Source: Fredinandcohnia onubensis
GTDB lineage: Bacteria > Bacillota > Bacilli > Bacillales > Bacillaceae_L
DNA: 64,000 bases
Direction: 5' to 3'
Assembly: GCF_002734285.1 (NCBI RefSeq)
Contig: NZ_NSEA01000015.1
Coordinates: forward strand, 62,273-126,272
Part shown: piece after piece, positions 36,644 to 45,142 of the stretch
Numbering within the stretch: the first letter of the stretch is position 1
Layout: every line of letters begins with the position of its first letter
Made by a program: the position numbers and the translations under genes
Notes under the pieces: model-generated
Seen by the model: the letters and a program-made list of their open reading frames with translations, nothing else
What the model was told of the DNA's origin: nothing
Database searches by the model: none

Positions 36644-36903
36644 TACCTTCAAAATAATCTTTATGCTAGGACTTTTGTATATACTTGGAAAAAGTCGAGT
36701 CTTAATAGCCCTTTTTGATATGACAGTTGGATAAAACTGGTATTACCCATAGTATAAATGCTGCTTATAGTATTACTAATGGATTTTTTTGGAAAAACCC
36801 ATAGCATAAACGCTCTTTTTCTTATGGCCTTTGGGTGAAACTGGAAAAACTCATAGCATAAACGCTGCTTATAGCGTTACTTTTGGAAATCACAGGAAAA
36901 ACC
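36644..36903. repeat. second 52-bp-periodic array
   Basis: CATAGYATAAAYGCT starts at 36748, 36800 and 36852, exactly 52 bp apart. A more degenerate unit precedes each of them at the same phase (near 36696, with CTTTTT and AAACTGG shared; a possible one near 36644). Copies 1 and 3 contain the stem AACGCT/AGCGTT or its covariant AATGCT/AGTATT. Units end in TGGAAAAACC or similar. The sequence is unrelated to the array at 10 kb, but the period is identical. Confidence 0.8.
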
Positions 36904-36933
36904 TACGTGATAAAATTGGTGAAAACCCCAAAA

Positions 36934-37082
36934 AAAGACCACGAATCATTTTATAAGTCGTGGCCTCCGTTTATGCTATTTTATAAATCTCGAAGCAATC
37001 GTGCGAGCTCATCTTTTTCTTCAGTGGACAATATTCTTTCAGTCTCTACGAATCGGACAAAGTTTAAAGTATTCAGGACACA
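36934..37082 (-). pseudogene. gene relic with preserved terminator
   Basis: A short minus-strand reading frame ends in RILSTEEKDELARLLRDL and a TAA, and then a strong terminator follows (CCACGA/TCGTGG stem with TTTTTTT, 36934-36967). Upstream the frame runs into a GGGAC repeat at 37092-37116 and stops. It looks like the 3' tail of a lost gene. Confidence 0.4.
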
Positions 37083-37091
37083 TATCTCAAT

Positions 37092-37116
37092 ATGGGACAG
37101 AGGTTCACTGTCCCAG
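37092..37116. repeat. GGGAC repeat copy (family B)
   Basis: TGGGACAGAGGTTCACTGTC followed by CCA, adjoining the gene relic. Confidence 0.7.
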
Positions 37117-37140
37117 TTTTTCTATCATTATTGACGACCT

Positions 37141-37185
37141 TTTTGTAAATAAATGGTGGGACGCGGGACCTGTCCTTGTGTCCCT
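37141..37185. repeat. GGGAC repeat copy (family A)
   Basis: TTTTGTAAAT tail, then GGTGGGACGCGGGACCTGTC and a TGTGTCCC end. Same extended form as copies near 39.98, 47.26, 49.65 and 53.67 kb. Confidence 0.85.
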
Positions 37186-37296
37186 ACTGGAGCGCGGAAT
37201 TTGTGTCCCTCAATGATTTCTCATAATTCTCTCATTCTTTTTTAATTTTTGTACTGTAGATTACTAGGTATTAACGTTTTATAGGAGGATTTTGAG

Positions 37297-38478
37297 ATGA
37301 AAATTGTTATTGTGCCTTCGGGCTTTAAGGAATGTTTAGATGCAGAGGAAGTTGCTTTGGCAATGGAACGAGGTGTGAGGCGTTTTGATACGTCTATTGA
37401 ACCTGTAGTAATCCCGATGGTTGATGGCGGAGAAGGATTTGTAAAGACCATTATTAGCATTAAAGGTGGCGATTTAATTTATAAAAAGGTAACTGGACCA
37501 GTCGGGAAGAAAGTCAGCAGTTATTTTGGCTTTTATGTAGAGAATGGCAGACGGATCGCTGTAATTGAAATGGCTGCCGTAGCTGGGTTGAAGCTTGTGC
37601 CCCGTAATCAACGAAACCCGTTACGAACCACAACCTATGGAGTTGGAGAATTAATAATGGCCGCTCTTGATTTCGGTGTCGACCATATCTTGATTGGCTG
37701 TGGAGATTCAGGTACTTCAGATGGCGGTGCAGGGATGGCCCAGGCGTTAGGGGTTCAGTTTTTTAATAAGGAGCAACAACTCGTCCAAATTAAGGGTGGC
37801 GAGGATTTACTGAAAGTGAGTTCACTCAGAACGACAAATATAGATAGACGATTAAAGAACGTCTCTATCGATGTAGCTTGCAACTGGAAGAACGTATTAT
37901 GTGGAGAAAAAGGAGTGGCACGAGTATTTGGTCCTCAAAAAGGTGCAACCTCAGAACAGGTTGAGGTCTTATCATCAGCGCTAGAAAATTATGCTGCTGT
38001 CATTCAAGAGACAACTGGATTGAATGTTCGCTCACTACCAGGTAGCGGTGCATCCGGAGGTTTAGGTGCAGGATTACTCGCATTTACAAACGCAACTTTA
38101 CATCCTCGATTTGATATCATTATGGATTTCATTAATATTGAGAAAGAAATTTCAACCGCAGATATCGTTTTTACCGCTGAGGGAAGTTTAGATTTTCAAA
38201 CTCCTCATGGAAAAATTCCAGCGGAAGTAGCTCGGATCGCGAAAAAGAACGATATTCCTGTAATTGCTATTACTGGAACAATCGGAAAAGGGGCGAAGCT
38301 TAACTATGAAGCAGGTATAGACGCCTATAGCAGTATTATTAAAAGGCCTGTTTCCTTGGAGCTGGCCATGAAAAAAGCACCAAAATGGATAGAGGAAAGC
38401 ACGGAGTCCGCATTGCGAAAAATTGCAATTGGTTGGGGAATGGCAAACAAAAACCTGTTAAGGAAAGTGTCTATTTAA
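37297..38478 (+). CDS. glycerate kinase (GarK/GlxK family)
   Basis: 393 residues. MKIVIVPSGFKECLDAEEVA, MVDGGEGFVKTI, GCGDSGTSDGGAGMAQALG, GSGASGGLGAGLLAF and TAEGSLDFQTPHGKIPAEVA are the family blocks. It phosphorylates glycerate to 2-phosphoglycerate (type I). The start follows TAGGAGG. The next gene begins 2 bp after the stop, so an operon with the transporter is clear. Confidence 0.93.
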   Translation: MKIVIVPSGFKECLDAEEVALAMERGVRRFDTSIEPVVIPMVDGGEGFVKTIISIKGGDLIYKKVTGPVGKKVSSYFGFYVENGRRIAVIEMAAVAGLKLVPRNQRNPLRTTTYGVGELIMAALDFGVDHILIGCGDSGTSDGGAGMAQALGVQFFNKEQQLVQIKGGEDLLKVSSLRTTNIDRRLKNVSIDVACNWKNVLCGEKGVARVFGPQKGATSEQVEVLSSALENYAAVIQETTGLNVRSLPGSGASGGLGAGLLAFTNATLHPRFDIIMDFINIEKEISTADIVFTAEGSLDFQTPHGKIPAEVARIAKKNDIPVIAITGTIGKGAKLNYEAGIDAYSSIIKRPVSLELAMKKAPKWIEESTESALRKIAIGWGMANKNLLRKVSI

Positions 38479-38479
38479 T

Positions 38480-39928
38480 ATGATTACGGGATTGGAGAAA
38501 CAAATTGAAAAGCGTCAGCCATTAAAATCTGGCGTCCACTCCGTTTCAAAGCCGCTTGTTCTCGTTGTTTTACATGTTCTCTTCCTGGCAGGTATTGCTT
38601 TTATCGATGGATTGGATTATCGCTCAAAGATTGCTTTATTTGCCTTTTTATCTGCTATGACATTATGGGTTACAACAAAAATCCCAGCTGGATTTGTTGC
38701 CATATCACTGATTGTTTTTACCATTATCTTGAATGCCGGAGAACCGAGTTTGTTATACGAATCACTATCAGAGAAAGTCGTATGGTTGATGATTGGCTCT
38801 TTTATTATTGGAGAAGCAGTCAAAGAATCTGGCTTAGCAGATCGAGTCACCCTGATGCTGCTGAATAAATCGAAGGATAAAGGAAAAGTGCTTGCTGGGG
38901 TGAGTTCCATTTTATTCGCATCCGCATTTTTCATACCGTCTACTTCCGGTCGGGCAGCATTATCTATGCCAATTATAAATCAACTAAATCACGAATATAC
39001 GAAAAAAGAACAAAGTGTGTTGGCTTTGTTAGCACCCATCATTATCTTAATGAGCACGTCCGCCACCATTATAGGAGCTGGATCTCATTTAATCGGAATT
39101 GGTTTACTTGAAACTACCGTACATCAATCCATTTCTTTTATCCAATGGTTCATATGGGGGCTTCCTTTTGCTTTGGTAATGACAATCCTTTCGTTTTTTA
39201 CTGTGAAATTGCTCCTATGGCCTAGGGATGAATTAAGAGTGTTGAAGAACACTCAATCGATTGAACCATCTATATTGAAAAAACAGATGAATAGAACGGA
39301 AAAAAAGACCTTGATCTTGATGATTGTCTTAATAATTGGTTGGATGACAGAAAGTTTACATGGCTATGATATTGCGTTTATTACGATGGTAGGTGCCATC
39401 TTAGTGATGACGCCCAATTATGGAATCATTAACTGGAAACAAGGAATGAAGTCAGTTTCGTGGAATTTGATTTTATTTGTTGCAGCAGCTGCTGCCCTAG
39501 GAAAAATGTTGGTTGAAACAGGTGTCGTAAAATGGCTGGAAAAAGAAATGCTGAGCTTTCTGCATTTGTTTACAGTAGCTCCGGAGTGGTTAATTGTTTT
39601 GGTCATTTTAGCCGTAACAGTTACAAGTCATTTATATATTACTTCACATACCACACGTGCCATCGTGTTTATTCCGGGCTTATTGTTATTTAGTGAAACA
39701 ATCGGAGTTAACCCTTCGACGGTTGTGTTTTTAAGTTTAATAGGGATTAATTACTGTGTCACATTTCCCGTCAGCTCAAAAGCGTTGCTTCTCTTTTATG
39801 AAGAAGAAGGAAATTCGTATGACGCAAGGAACCTATTAAAAATCAGTGCAATATTAATGCCAGTCTACATCCTCGTCATGATGATATTCTACTTCACCTA
39901 CTGGCAATGGACGGGACTACAATTATAG
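38480..39928 (+). CDS. SLC13/DASS-family anion transporter
   Basis: 482 residues with about twelve membrane helices. SFIIGEAVKESGLADRVTL, STSATIIGAGSHLIGIGLL and SHTTRAIVFIPGLLLF match the two SNT-like loops of the family. It lies directly after glycerate kinase, so glycerate or a related hydroxy acid is a plausible substrate; the family otherwise moves dicarboxylates or sulfate. Confidence 0.88.
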   Translation: MITGLEKQIEKRQPLKSGVHSVSKPLVLVVLHVLFLAGIAFIDGLDYRSKIALFAFLSAMTLWVTTKIPAGFVAISLIVFTIILNAGEPSLLYESLSEKVVWLMIGSFIIGEAVKESGLADRVTLMLLNKSKDKGKVLAGVSSILFASAFFIPSTSGRAALSMPIINQLNHEYTKKEQSVLALLAPIIILMSTSATIIGAGSHLIGIGLLETTVHQSISFIQWFIWGLPFALVMTILSFFTVKLLLWPRDELRVLKNTQSIEPSILKKQMNRTEKKTLILMIVLIIGWMTESLHGYDIAFITMVGAILVMTPNYGIINWKQGMKSVSWNLILFVAAAAALGKMLVETGVVKWLEKEMLSFLHLFTVAPEWLIVLVILAVTVTSHLYITSHTTRAIVFIPGLLLFSETIGVNPSTVVFLSLIGINYCVTFPVSSKALLLFYEEEGNSYDARNLLKISAILMPVYILVMMIFYFTYWQWTGLQL

Positions 39929-39975
39929 TTCGTACAGAATTTTAATGTCCTTTTTTAAAATTCGAAGAGAGCCTG

Positions 39976-40020
39976 TTTGTAAAAAAATGGTGGGACGCGG
40001 GACCTGTCCCTGTGACCCAC
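39976..40020. repeat. GGGAC repeat copy (family A)
   Basis: TTTGTAAAAAAATGG tail, GGGACGCGGGACCTGTCCC core, GTGACCCAC end. Its last base is the first base of the deacetylase stop codon (40020-40022). Confidence 0.85.
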
Positions 40021-40868
40021 TAATTGATCCATTGTTGGACGATTTCGTCGAATACGGGTTGATTGACGAGAATACGGTTCATCCAGTAGTTGTCATTTTC
40101 GGAAGTGATTGAGCGAGGAGCAAGAATTGATGCTGTCTCGTAACCTGATTGTTTGATAGCATCCACAAGATCTGCTCTCGCATTTCCAAATGGATAGGCA
40201 AAATCTTTTACCTCCACATTCAATTGTTCTTCAAGTGTGTTTTTACTAAGTTTGAGGTCTTTTTGAAAATCTTGATAATGGCCTTCAAGGAAAAACACTG
40301 GGATATCCCCTGAAAAATAATGCATGTCATAAGTGTGGGAGCCAATTGTTGCCAGCCCACTATTTATCATGATTTGGAGTTGCTCCCATGATGCCATCTC
40401 CAAATTGGAGTAATCCTTTCCAACTTGGCCAGCAATGATAAATAAAGTAAATGGAATTTTATTTTCCTTTAAAATAGGAAAGGCATTCTCATAAACAGAT
40501 ACGTCAATATCATCGAAAGAAATCCAGATACATTTTTCAGGAAAAGTTCTTGTTTTCTTTACCTCCCTTAGTTCATCCAGAGTAACAAAGGTTGCTCCAT
40601 GTTCTTTTAATTGTTTCATTTGATTTTCAAACTGCTTGGTGTAGACACTGTATTTCGTTAATTCCTCAGACTGGGTGACTAAGCCAAAAACTCTATAAAA
40701 TAAGCTCTCATTGCGAACACGATGATACGTCAACCCTAAGCAACCATCCTTGTCGAGTTCCTCTGGAAACGTCATTGCAGGTTCGTAAAATTCTTTTGTA
40801 TAAATAAAATAAACGATTCCTCCAGTGAGAGCGAGAAAAACAATTATAATAAATAGGTTCTTACTCAT
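40020..40868 (-). CDS. polysaccharide deacetylase (PgaB/IcaB-like)
   Basis: 282 residues. An N-terminal membrane anchor (FIIIVFLALTGGIVYFIY) leaves a NodB-type domain outside the cell. GLTYHRV, the Asp pair in ISFDDIDVSVYENAF, GSHTYDMHYF (metal His) and FAYPFGNARADLV are the motifs. It probably removes acetyl groups from poly-N-acetylglucosamine. It follows the membrane synthase genes by 4 bp. Confidence 0.88.
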   Translation of the reverse strand: MSKNLFIIIVFLALTGGIVYFIYTKEFYEPAMTFPEELDKDGCLGLTYHRVRNESLFYRVFGLVTQSEELTKYSVYTKQFENQMKQLKEHGATFVTLDELREVKKTRTFPEKCIWISFDDIDVSVYENAFPILKENKIPFTLFIIAGQVGKDYSNLEMASWEQLQIMINSGLATIGSHTYDMHYFSGDIPVFFLEGHYQDFQKDLKLSKNTLEEQLNVEVKDFAYPFGNARADLVDAIKQSGYETASILAPRSITSENDNYWMNRILVNQPVFDEIVQQWIN

Positions 40869-40872
40869 TTCA

Positions 40873-41319
40873 TCACCTAATAAGATCCCGGATTGGATTT
40901 TTCTTCAATGTAATGTCCTTTGCATTTTGCAAGGAATCATAGTCTTCTTTACTAATTAAGCCAAGTGCTAAAACCTCTTCTTCAGTCGTTGGTTGCGGAT
41001 ACTTTCTTCTTACCAAATGACTAAACCTTTTTGTGTTGTAGTACTTCCAAAACCATAATCCTAAGTAACATGCGATAAAAATAGCAAATACTGTATAGAG
41101 AAATTCTCTTATTTCAATATTTGTTGTTTTAAATAACATCTTCACAACATTTAAATATTCATTATTATTGTTAAAAAGTGCGCTGATAAAAAAGAAGATG
41201 ACAAATATGCAAAATATCCATATTAGAAGTGAGAAAAAACCTATAATCACTTCGTGAACCCAATTGCGTTTTGTTCTGATAATTAATTCACTCTGTTTCC
41301 TCTGTCTGGGCTTGTCCAT
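40873..41319 (-). CDS. PgaD-like membrane accessory protein
   Basis: 148 residues with two membrane helices (VIIGFFSLLIWIFCIFVIFF, REFLYTVFAIFIACYLGLWF). The cytoplasmic tail YNTKRFSHLVRRKYPQPT and the position resemble PgaD/IcaD-type partners of the synthase. Its 5' end overlaps the synthase gene by 37 bp. The family assignment rests largely on context. Confidence 0.7.
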   Translation of the reverse strand: MDKPRQRKQSELIIRTKRNWVHEVIIGFFSLLIWIFCIFVIFFFISALFNNNNEYLNVVKMLFKTTNIEIREFLYTVFAIFIACYLGLWFWKYYNTKRFSHLVRRKYPQPTTEEEVLALGLISKEDYDSLQNAKDITLKKNPIRDLIR

Positions 41320-42515
41320 GTCGCATAACCACCTTTGATTCGTGACTTAATTGCTTTCGGGAACGCAAACACCACAATAACTGCATTTAGTACCCAATAA
41401 ATGACCGGATACCATGCTGCCCACAGATAGTACTTCAAAATTTGGTCATATGGAGAATCCACTTTAATTGAAATCCACAATTGAATTAAGCTTAAGAAGA
41501 TCAGCGAAAATGAAGAAAAGGTAATCCAAATAAATAGCTCTTGGATACTAGTTGCGGTAATGAAATAATAAAGTGTCACAAAAATCCAAGAGTACGACCA
41601 TACTAGGCTTACCCATTGCTCGATATAAATGGGCCAAATTCTTCGGTGCTTCCAGTTCAGCAATATTCTCCAATGTCTTAGAATTACTTCTTGTCCACCT
41701 TGTGCCCATCGAATTCGCTGTTTCCATATCCCTTTAATCGTTTCAGGTACAAGCATCCAGCACAGAGCGCGTGGTTCGTATCGGATATCCCAAAACTTCT
41801 CCTGAAGCTTCCAAGATACTGAAATATCTTCGGTAATCATATCGCGGTCCCAAAGGCCAACGTTTACTAGAGCTTTTTTTCGAAAAGCTACTACCACTCC
41901 TGACACTGTCATAATTTTACCCAATGTACGCTGGGTTCTTTTTATCGCACCTATAATCGACGCATATTCCACAATTTGCAGGCGGCTCAGTAATGTATCA
42001 CGATTGCGTATCCTTGGGTTACCGGTTACTGCACCTAATCTCTCACCACGATTAAAAAATTGGTGAATCAAATAATAAGGAGCATCAGGGTCCAAAATGG
42101 CATCTGAATCAATACAAATTAAATATTCTGCTTTAGAAGCATGTAAGGCAATATGTAAGGCATTGGCTTTCCCCCTATTTTCCTTACAATCAATGACTCG
42201 AAGTTCTTGATATTGAGGGGCTAATGTATGAAGAATTTCAGCTGTACGATCAGTACTGCCATCATTCACAACAATGATTTCTTTATGCGGATAATTCACT
42301 TTTACAATATGTTTAACTGTTTCCTCAATCGTATCCTCTTCGTTATAACACGGGATTAAAATACTAACAAAGGGCCATTCAACCTCGTCAAAATCGACCT
42401 TATTCCTTCTTTCTCTGTACCTAAAAAAGAGGCTCGCACCCGCTATCCAAAATAAAGACATTACCAAAGGGTACCAAAAAATAAATTGTGAAAGATACGC
42501 TACCAAACTCTCCAT
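41283..42515 (-). CDS. poly-beta-1,6-N-acetylglucosamine synthase (PgaC/IcaA-like)
   Basis: About 410 residues, glycosyltransferase family 2. One N-terminal helix, then VSILIPCYNEEDTIEETVKH, NDGSTDRTAEIL, the D-x-D in CIDSDAILDPDAP, MITEDISVSWKLQ and the processivity motif QRIRWAQGG, then three or four C-terminal helices. It polymerises UDP-GlcNAc into a biofilm exopolysaccharide. The ATG at 42515 has a weak CAGGG site; an ATG at 42545 has none. Confidence 0.92.
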   Translation of the reverse strand: MESLVAYLSQFIFWYPLVMSLFWIAGASLFFRYRERRNKVDFDEVEWPFVSILIPCYNEEDTIEETVKHIVKVNYPHKEIIVVNDGSTDRTAEILHTLAPQYQELRVIDCKENRGKANALHIALHASKAEYLICIDSDAILDPDAPYYLIHQFFNRGERLGAVTGNPRIRNRDTLLSRLQIVEYASIIGAIKRTQRTLGKIMTVSGVVVAFRKKALVNVGLWDRDMITEDISVSWKLQEKFWDIRYEPRALCWMLVPETIKGIWKQRIRWAQGGQEVILRHWRILLNWKHRRIWPIYIEQWVSLVWSYSWIFVTLYYFITATSIQELFIWITFSSFSLIFLSLIQLWISIKVDSPYDQILKYYLWAAWYPVIYWVLNAVIVVFAFPKAIKSRIKGGYATWTSPDRGNRVN

Positions 42516-42587
42516 ATCATCAACCCTGTTTCGTAAAATAAACATAAGTAACAGTAGTCTATGTAATTCCGTATAGATTTATAATGG

Positions 42588-42654
42588 GAAGGTCAACTGT
42601 CCCAGGTTTTTATCCTCCAAATAAAAAAGTGGGAGGCGATAACCGCGTCCCACA
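42588..42654. repeat. diverged GGGAC elements
   Basis: A degenerate copy (GGTCAACTGTCCCAGG), then a palindrome-like GTGGGAGGCGATAACCGCGT ending CCCAC, next to the stop codon of the PqqB-like gene. Confidence 0.6.
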
Positions 42655-42657
42655 AAT

Positions 42658-43524
42658 TCATATTCTAAATTCCATCTCTTCATCTGCAATATAGAAGCCT
42701 TTTGCTTCTATTTCTTTCCTTAATGCTCCGTCACTGTGCAATACTGGATTTGAATGGTTAAGATGTGTAAAATAAATTTCCGTTTCTCCTACTAAATCCT
42801 GAAGCAACTCCATTGTCTCTGTCATTAGAGGATGGGGAACCTGTCGATAATCACGCCCGATATTCGCTAAATCCTGTGGGGAATGAAATGTGCCATCAAG
42901 AAAACATATGTCCGCCTCTTTCACTGCCTCTCGAATATCAATATCCCATTCTTCCCATCGATCAATATCCGGAATAAATAAAACCTTTTTATTCGGTCCT
43001 TTGATCCAAAAAGCAAACGTCTCAGAAAACTCATTACGATGCGGAACGGTTACCGGAGTCACTGTTACTTCTGAAGAAACATTCACAGGTTGTCTATCCT
43101 TCATTTCTTGAACAACAATGTTCTCAAGCGCCGTTAGCTGGCTCCAAGGAGCATCTTTTTCCAGTAACCTTTTCATTTTTGTCCCTGCCATTACGGGTAA
43201 TTGTCGGGAATTAATCGCTTCTTTCCCTAAAAACATCAAACCTGGATAATGGCCTATGTGAGCATGCGTTAGAAAAATACTGCTCATCAATTTCGATTCC
43301 AATCCATATCTCATTTGTAATCGCGCCATTTGTTCCCGCAAATCAGGAGTAGCCTCAATTAAATGCCATTTATTCTCTTCTGGTAAAATGATCGCTAATG
43401 ATGCAGCATTTCTTTTATACTTTGAATCCTCCATTGCCCTTTTACAATTTTCACAAAAACAATTCGCTTGTGGTAAACCACCGTCTTGCGCAGTTCCAAC
43501 CACACTTAAAATAACTTCACTCAC
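42658..43524 (-). CDS. PqqB-like metallo-beta-lactamase-fold protein
   Basis: 288 residues. VVGTAQDGGLPQANCFCENC is the PqqB start with a Cys cluster. The MBL loop reads THAHIGHYPGL, with Gly in place of the usual Asp, then VTVPHRNEFSETFAFWI, FIPDIDRW, FLDGTFH and FTHLNHSNPVL. No other PQQ gene is nearby, so it is probably an orphan hydrolase rather than a PQQ enzyme. Its GTG start abuts the NhaC stop, indicating co-transcription. Confidence 0.85.
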   Translation of the reverse strand: MSEVILSVVGTAQDGGLPQANCFCENCKRAMEDSKYKRNAASLAIILPEENKWHLIEATPDLREQMARLQMRYGLESKLMSSIFLTHAHIGHYPGLMFLGKEAINSRQLPVMAGTKMKRLLEKDAPWSQLTALENIVVQEMKDRQPVNVSSEVTVTPVTVPHRNEFSETFAFWIKGPNKKVLFIPDIDRWEEWDIDIREAVKEADICFLDGTFHSPQDLANIGRDYRQVPHPLMTETMELLQDLVGETEIYFTHLNHSNPVLHSDGALRKEIEAKGFYIADEEMEFRI

Positions 43525-44945
43525 TATACAACTTCCCTTTCTACTTGTGCCAGTTCTTTTTCTTGGCTGTAATCCTTTTTAGCAATCGTCCATCCAGTGA
43601 AACCAAACAACAGATTTACTAATGGAACAAGGTAGATAAAGAAAGCATACGGGATAAACTCCCATGCACTGACACCTAAAATGCTCGTTGCAAACACGGC
43701 TGGAACACTCCATGGGATGAGGTTAATTCCTACAGTCCCCATTGACTCGACTGTTCTAGAGAGGTTTTTCGTATCAATATTCATATCTTTATACTTTTGA
43801 ACGAATGTTCTTGCTGGTAAGATGATTGCCAAAAACTGAGCCCCACTTGATAATGCTACAACAAAGGTTGATAAAAGAGTTGAACCAATGAGTGCTCCAG
43901 TCGTTTTTACCTTTTTCATCATTTTACCTGTTAGCATTTCAAATGTTCCCGTTTCTTCTAGAATACCACCAAGAGCGGTAGCAATCATAAGCATTCCAAC
44001 GGTTCCAAGCATCGAAGCAAGTCCACCTCGATTTAACAGTGAATCAATTTCACCTATTCCCGTTTCAATCTTAAATCCACTTGTCATAAATTGAACAATT
44101 GAACTTACCGAGATTCCTTGCACTACAACAGCTATAACTGCCCCTAACAAGCCGACACCCATTAATGCTGGTAATGCAGGAGTACGCTTTAGCATTAAAA
44201 ATATCGTTAATATCGGTAGCAATAATAACAATGGGTGAATGACGAACGCTTCGTCTAAGCCAGACATGATGGCTTCAATCGTCCCATTACCAATACTTGT
44301 GTTATTAGCAATCTCAAAACTGCCAAACACCCAAAATAACAGAAGGGATACTACAAATGCAGGAATCGTATCCCAAAGCATATGTTTAATATGACTAAAT
44401 AAATCCGTATCTACTAGAGCTGCAGCAATATTGGTCGTATCTGATAAAGGTGAAAGTTTATCCCCTAAATAGGCACCTGAAAGGACAGCCCCTGCAACGA
44501 GTGCCGATGAGAATCCCAATCCTTCTCCAATCGCCATGAAAGCTAGTCCTACAGTTGCGATCGAAGTAAAGGATGTTCCTAGAGTAATCGAAACAATACC
44601 TGTTATTAGCGCAACGAACGGAACAAACCAGGACGGATCTAAAATCGAAACACCATAATATATCATTGTTGGAATAACACCACTCGCAATCCAAGACCCA
44701 ATAATCGTCCCAATCACCATTAATATAAACACGGCCGGTAAAGCTCTTGTTACTCCATTTACCAACATTTGTTGAACGTCATTCCAACTCCATCCGCAGC
44801 TAATTGCAACGATGGATGCCAAAATCACCCCTATCATTAATGGAAAATTCATTCCTGCATTCCAGATAAAAATAGAGCAAGCTGCAGCAATGATTAAACC
44901 TAATAATGGAATGATTGCTTTCCAAATTGTAAGATTTGTTTTCAC
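43524..44945 (-). CDS. NhaC-family Na+/H+ antiporter
   Basis: About 473 residues, roughly eleven membrane helices. GTSFTSIATVGLAFMAIGEG, SGAYLGDKLSPLSDTTNIAA and GAQFLAIILPARTF are NhaC motifs. The GTG at 44945 is preceded by TGGGGGAAACG; a GTG at 44957 is also possible. It leads a two-gene unit with the PqqB-like protein, under a strong promoter with a repeated leader element. Confidence 0.9.
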   Translation of the reverse strand: MKTNLTIWKAIIPLLGLIIAAACSIFIWNAGMNFPLMIGVILASIVAISCGWSWNDVQQMLVNGVTRALPAVFILMVIGTIIGSWIASGVIPTMIYYGVSILDPSWFVPFVALITGIVSITLGTSFTSIATVGLAFMAIGEGLGFSSALVAGAVLSGAYLGDKLSPLSDTTNIAAALVDTDLFSHIKHMLWDTIPAFVVSLLLFWVFGSFEIANNTSIGNGTIEAIMSGLDEAFVIHPLLLLLPILTIFLMLKRTPALPALMGVGLLGAVIAVVVQGISVSSIVQFMTSGFKIETGIGEIDSLLNRGGLASMLGTVGMLMIATALGGILEETGTFEMLTGKMMKKVKTTGALIGSTLLSTFVVALSSGAQFLAIILPARTFVQKYKDMNIDTKNLSRTVESMGTVGINLIPWSVPAVFATSILGVSAWEFIPYAFFIYLVPLVNLLFGFTGWTIAKKDYSQEKELAQVEREVV

Positions 44946-44976
44946 CGTTTCCCCCACCAGTCCATAAAAATTAACA

Positions 44977-45022
44977 TAGCACTTTAATAGTTTAGAAGAT
45001 TAATGTCGCTTTAGCACTTTAA
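44977..45022 (-). repeat. direct repeats in the NhaC leader
   Basis: On the minus strand TTAAAGTGCTA occurs twice (44977-44987 and 45012-45022), 35 bp apart, after a further AAAGCTT/AAGCTTT inverted pair. This could be a regulator-binding region between promoter and gene. Confidence 0.5.
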
Positions 45023-45055
45023 AGCTTTTATGCTTTTAAGCTTTTTACTGCGATA

Positions 45056-45084
45056 ATCATAATTTATTTTATTTAATTAGTCAA
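45056..45084 (-). promoter_or_regulatory. SigA promoter of the NhaC-PqqB unit
   Basis: On the minus strand, -35 TTGACT (45079-45084), a 17-bp spacer and -10 TATGAT (45056-45061). Confidence 0.8.
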
Positions 45085-45103
45085 TGTCCTTATCTTGGAT
45101 GCA

Positions 45104-45141
45104 CAAAAAAACGAATTCCATTTACAGAATTCGTTTTTTTT
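45104..45141. terminator. terminator of the AGCS symporter gene
   Basis: AAAAACGAATTC and GAATTCGTTTTT form a 12-bp stem with A- and T-runs on both sides, so it can act in either direction. Confidence 0.85.
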
Positions 45142-45142
45142 A

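Noticed and set aside
36748-36903. CRISPR-like repeats
   Set aside because: Whole units are similar, with no unique spacers.
36883-37216. Overlapping plus-strand open frames
   Set aside because: They run through a terminator, a gene relic on the other strand and two GGGAC repeats; no ribosome binding site.
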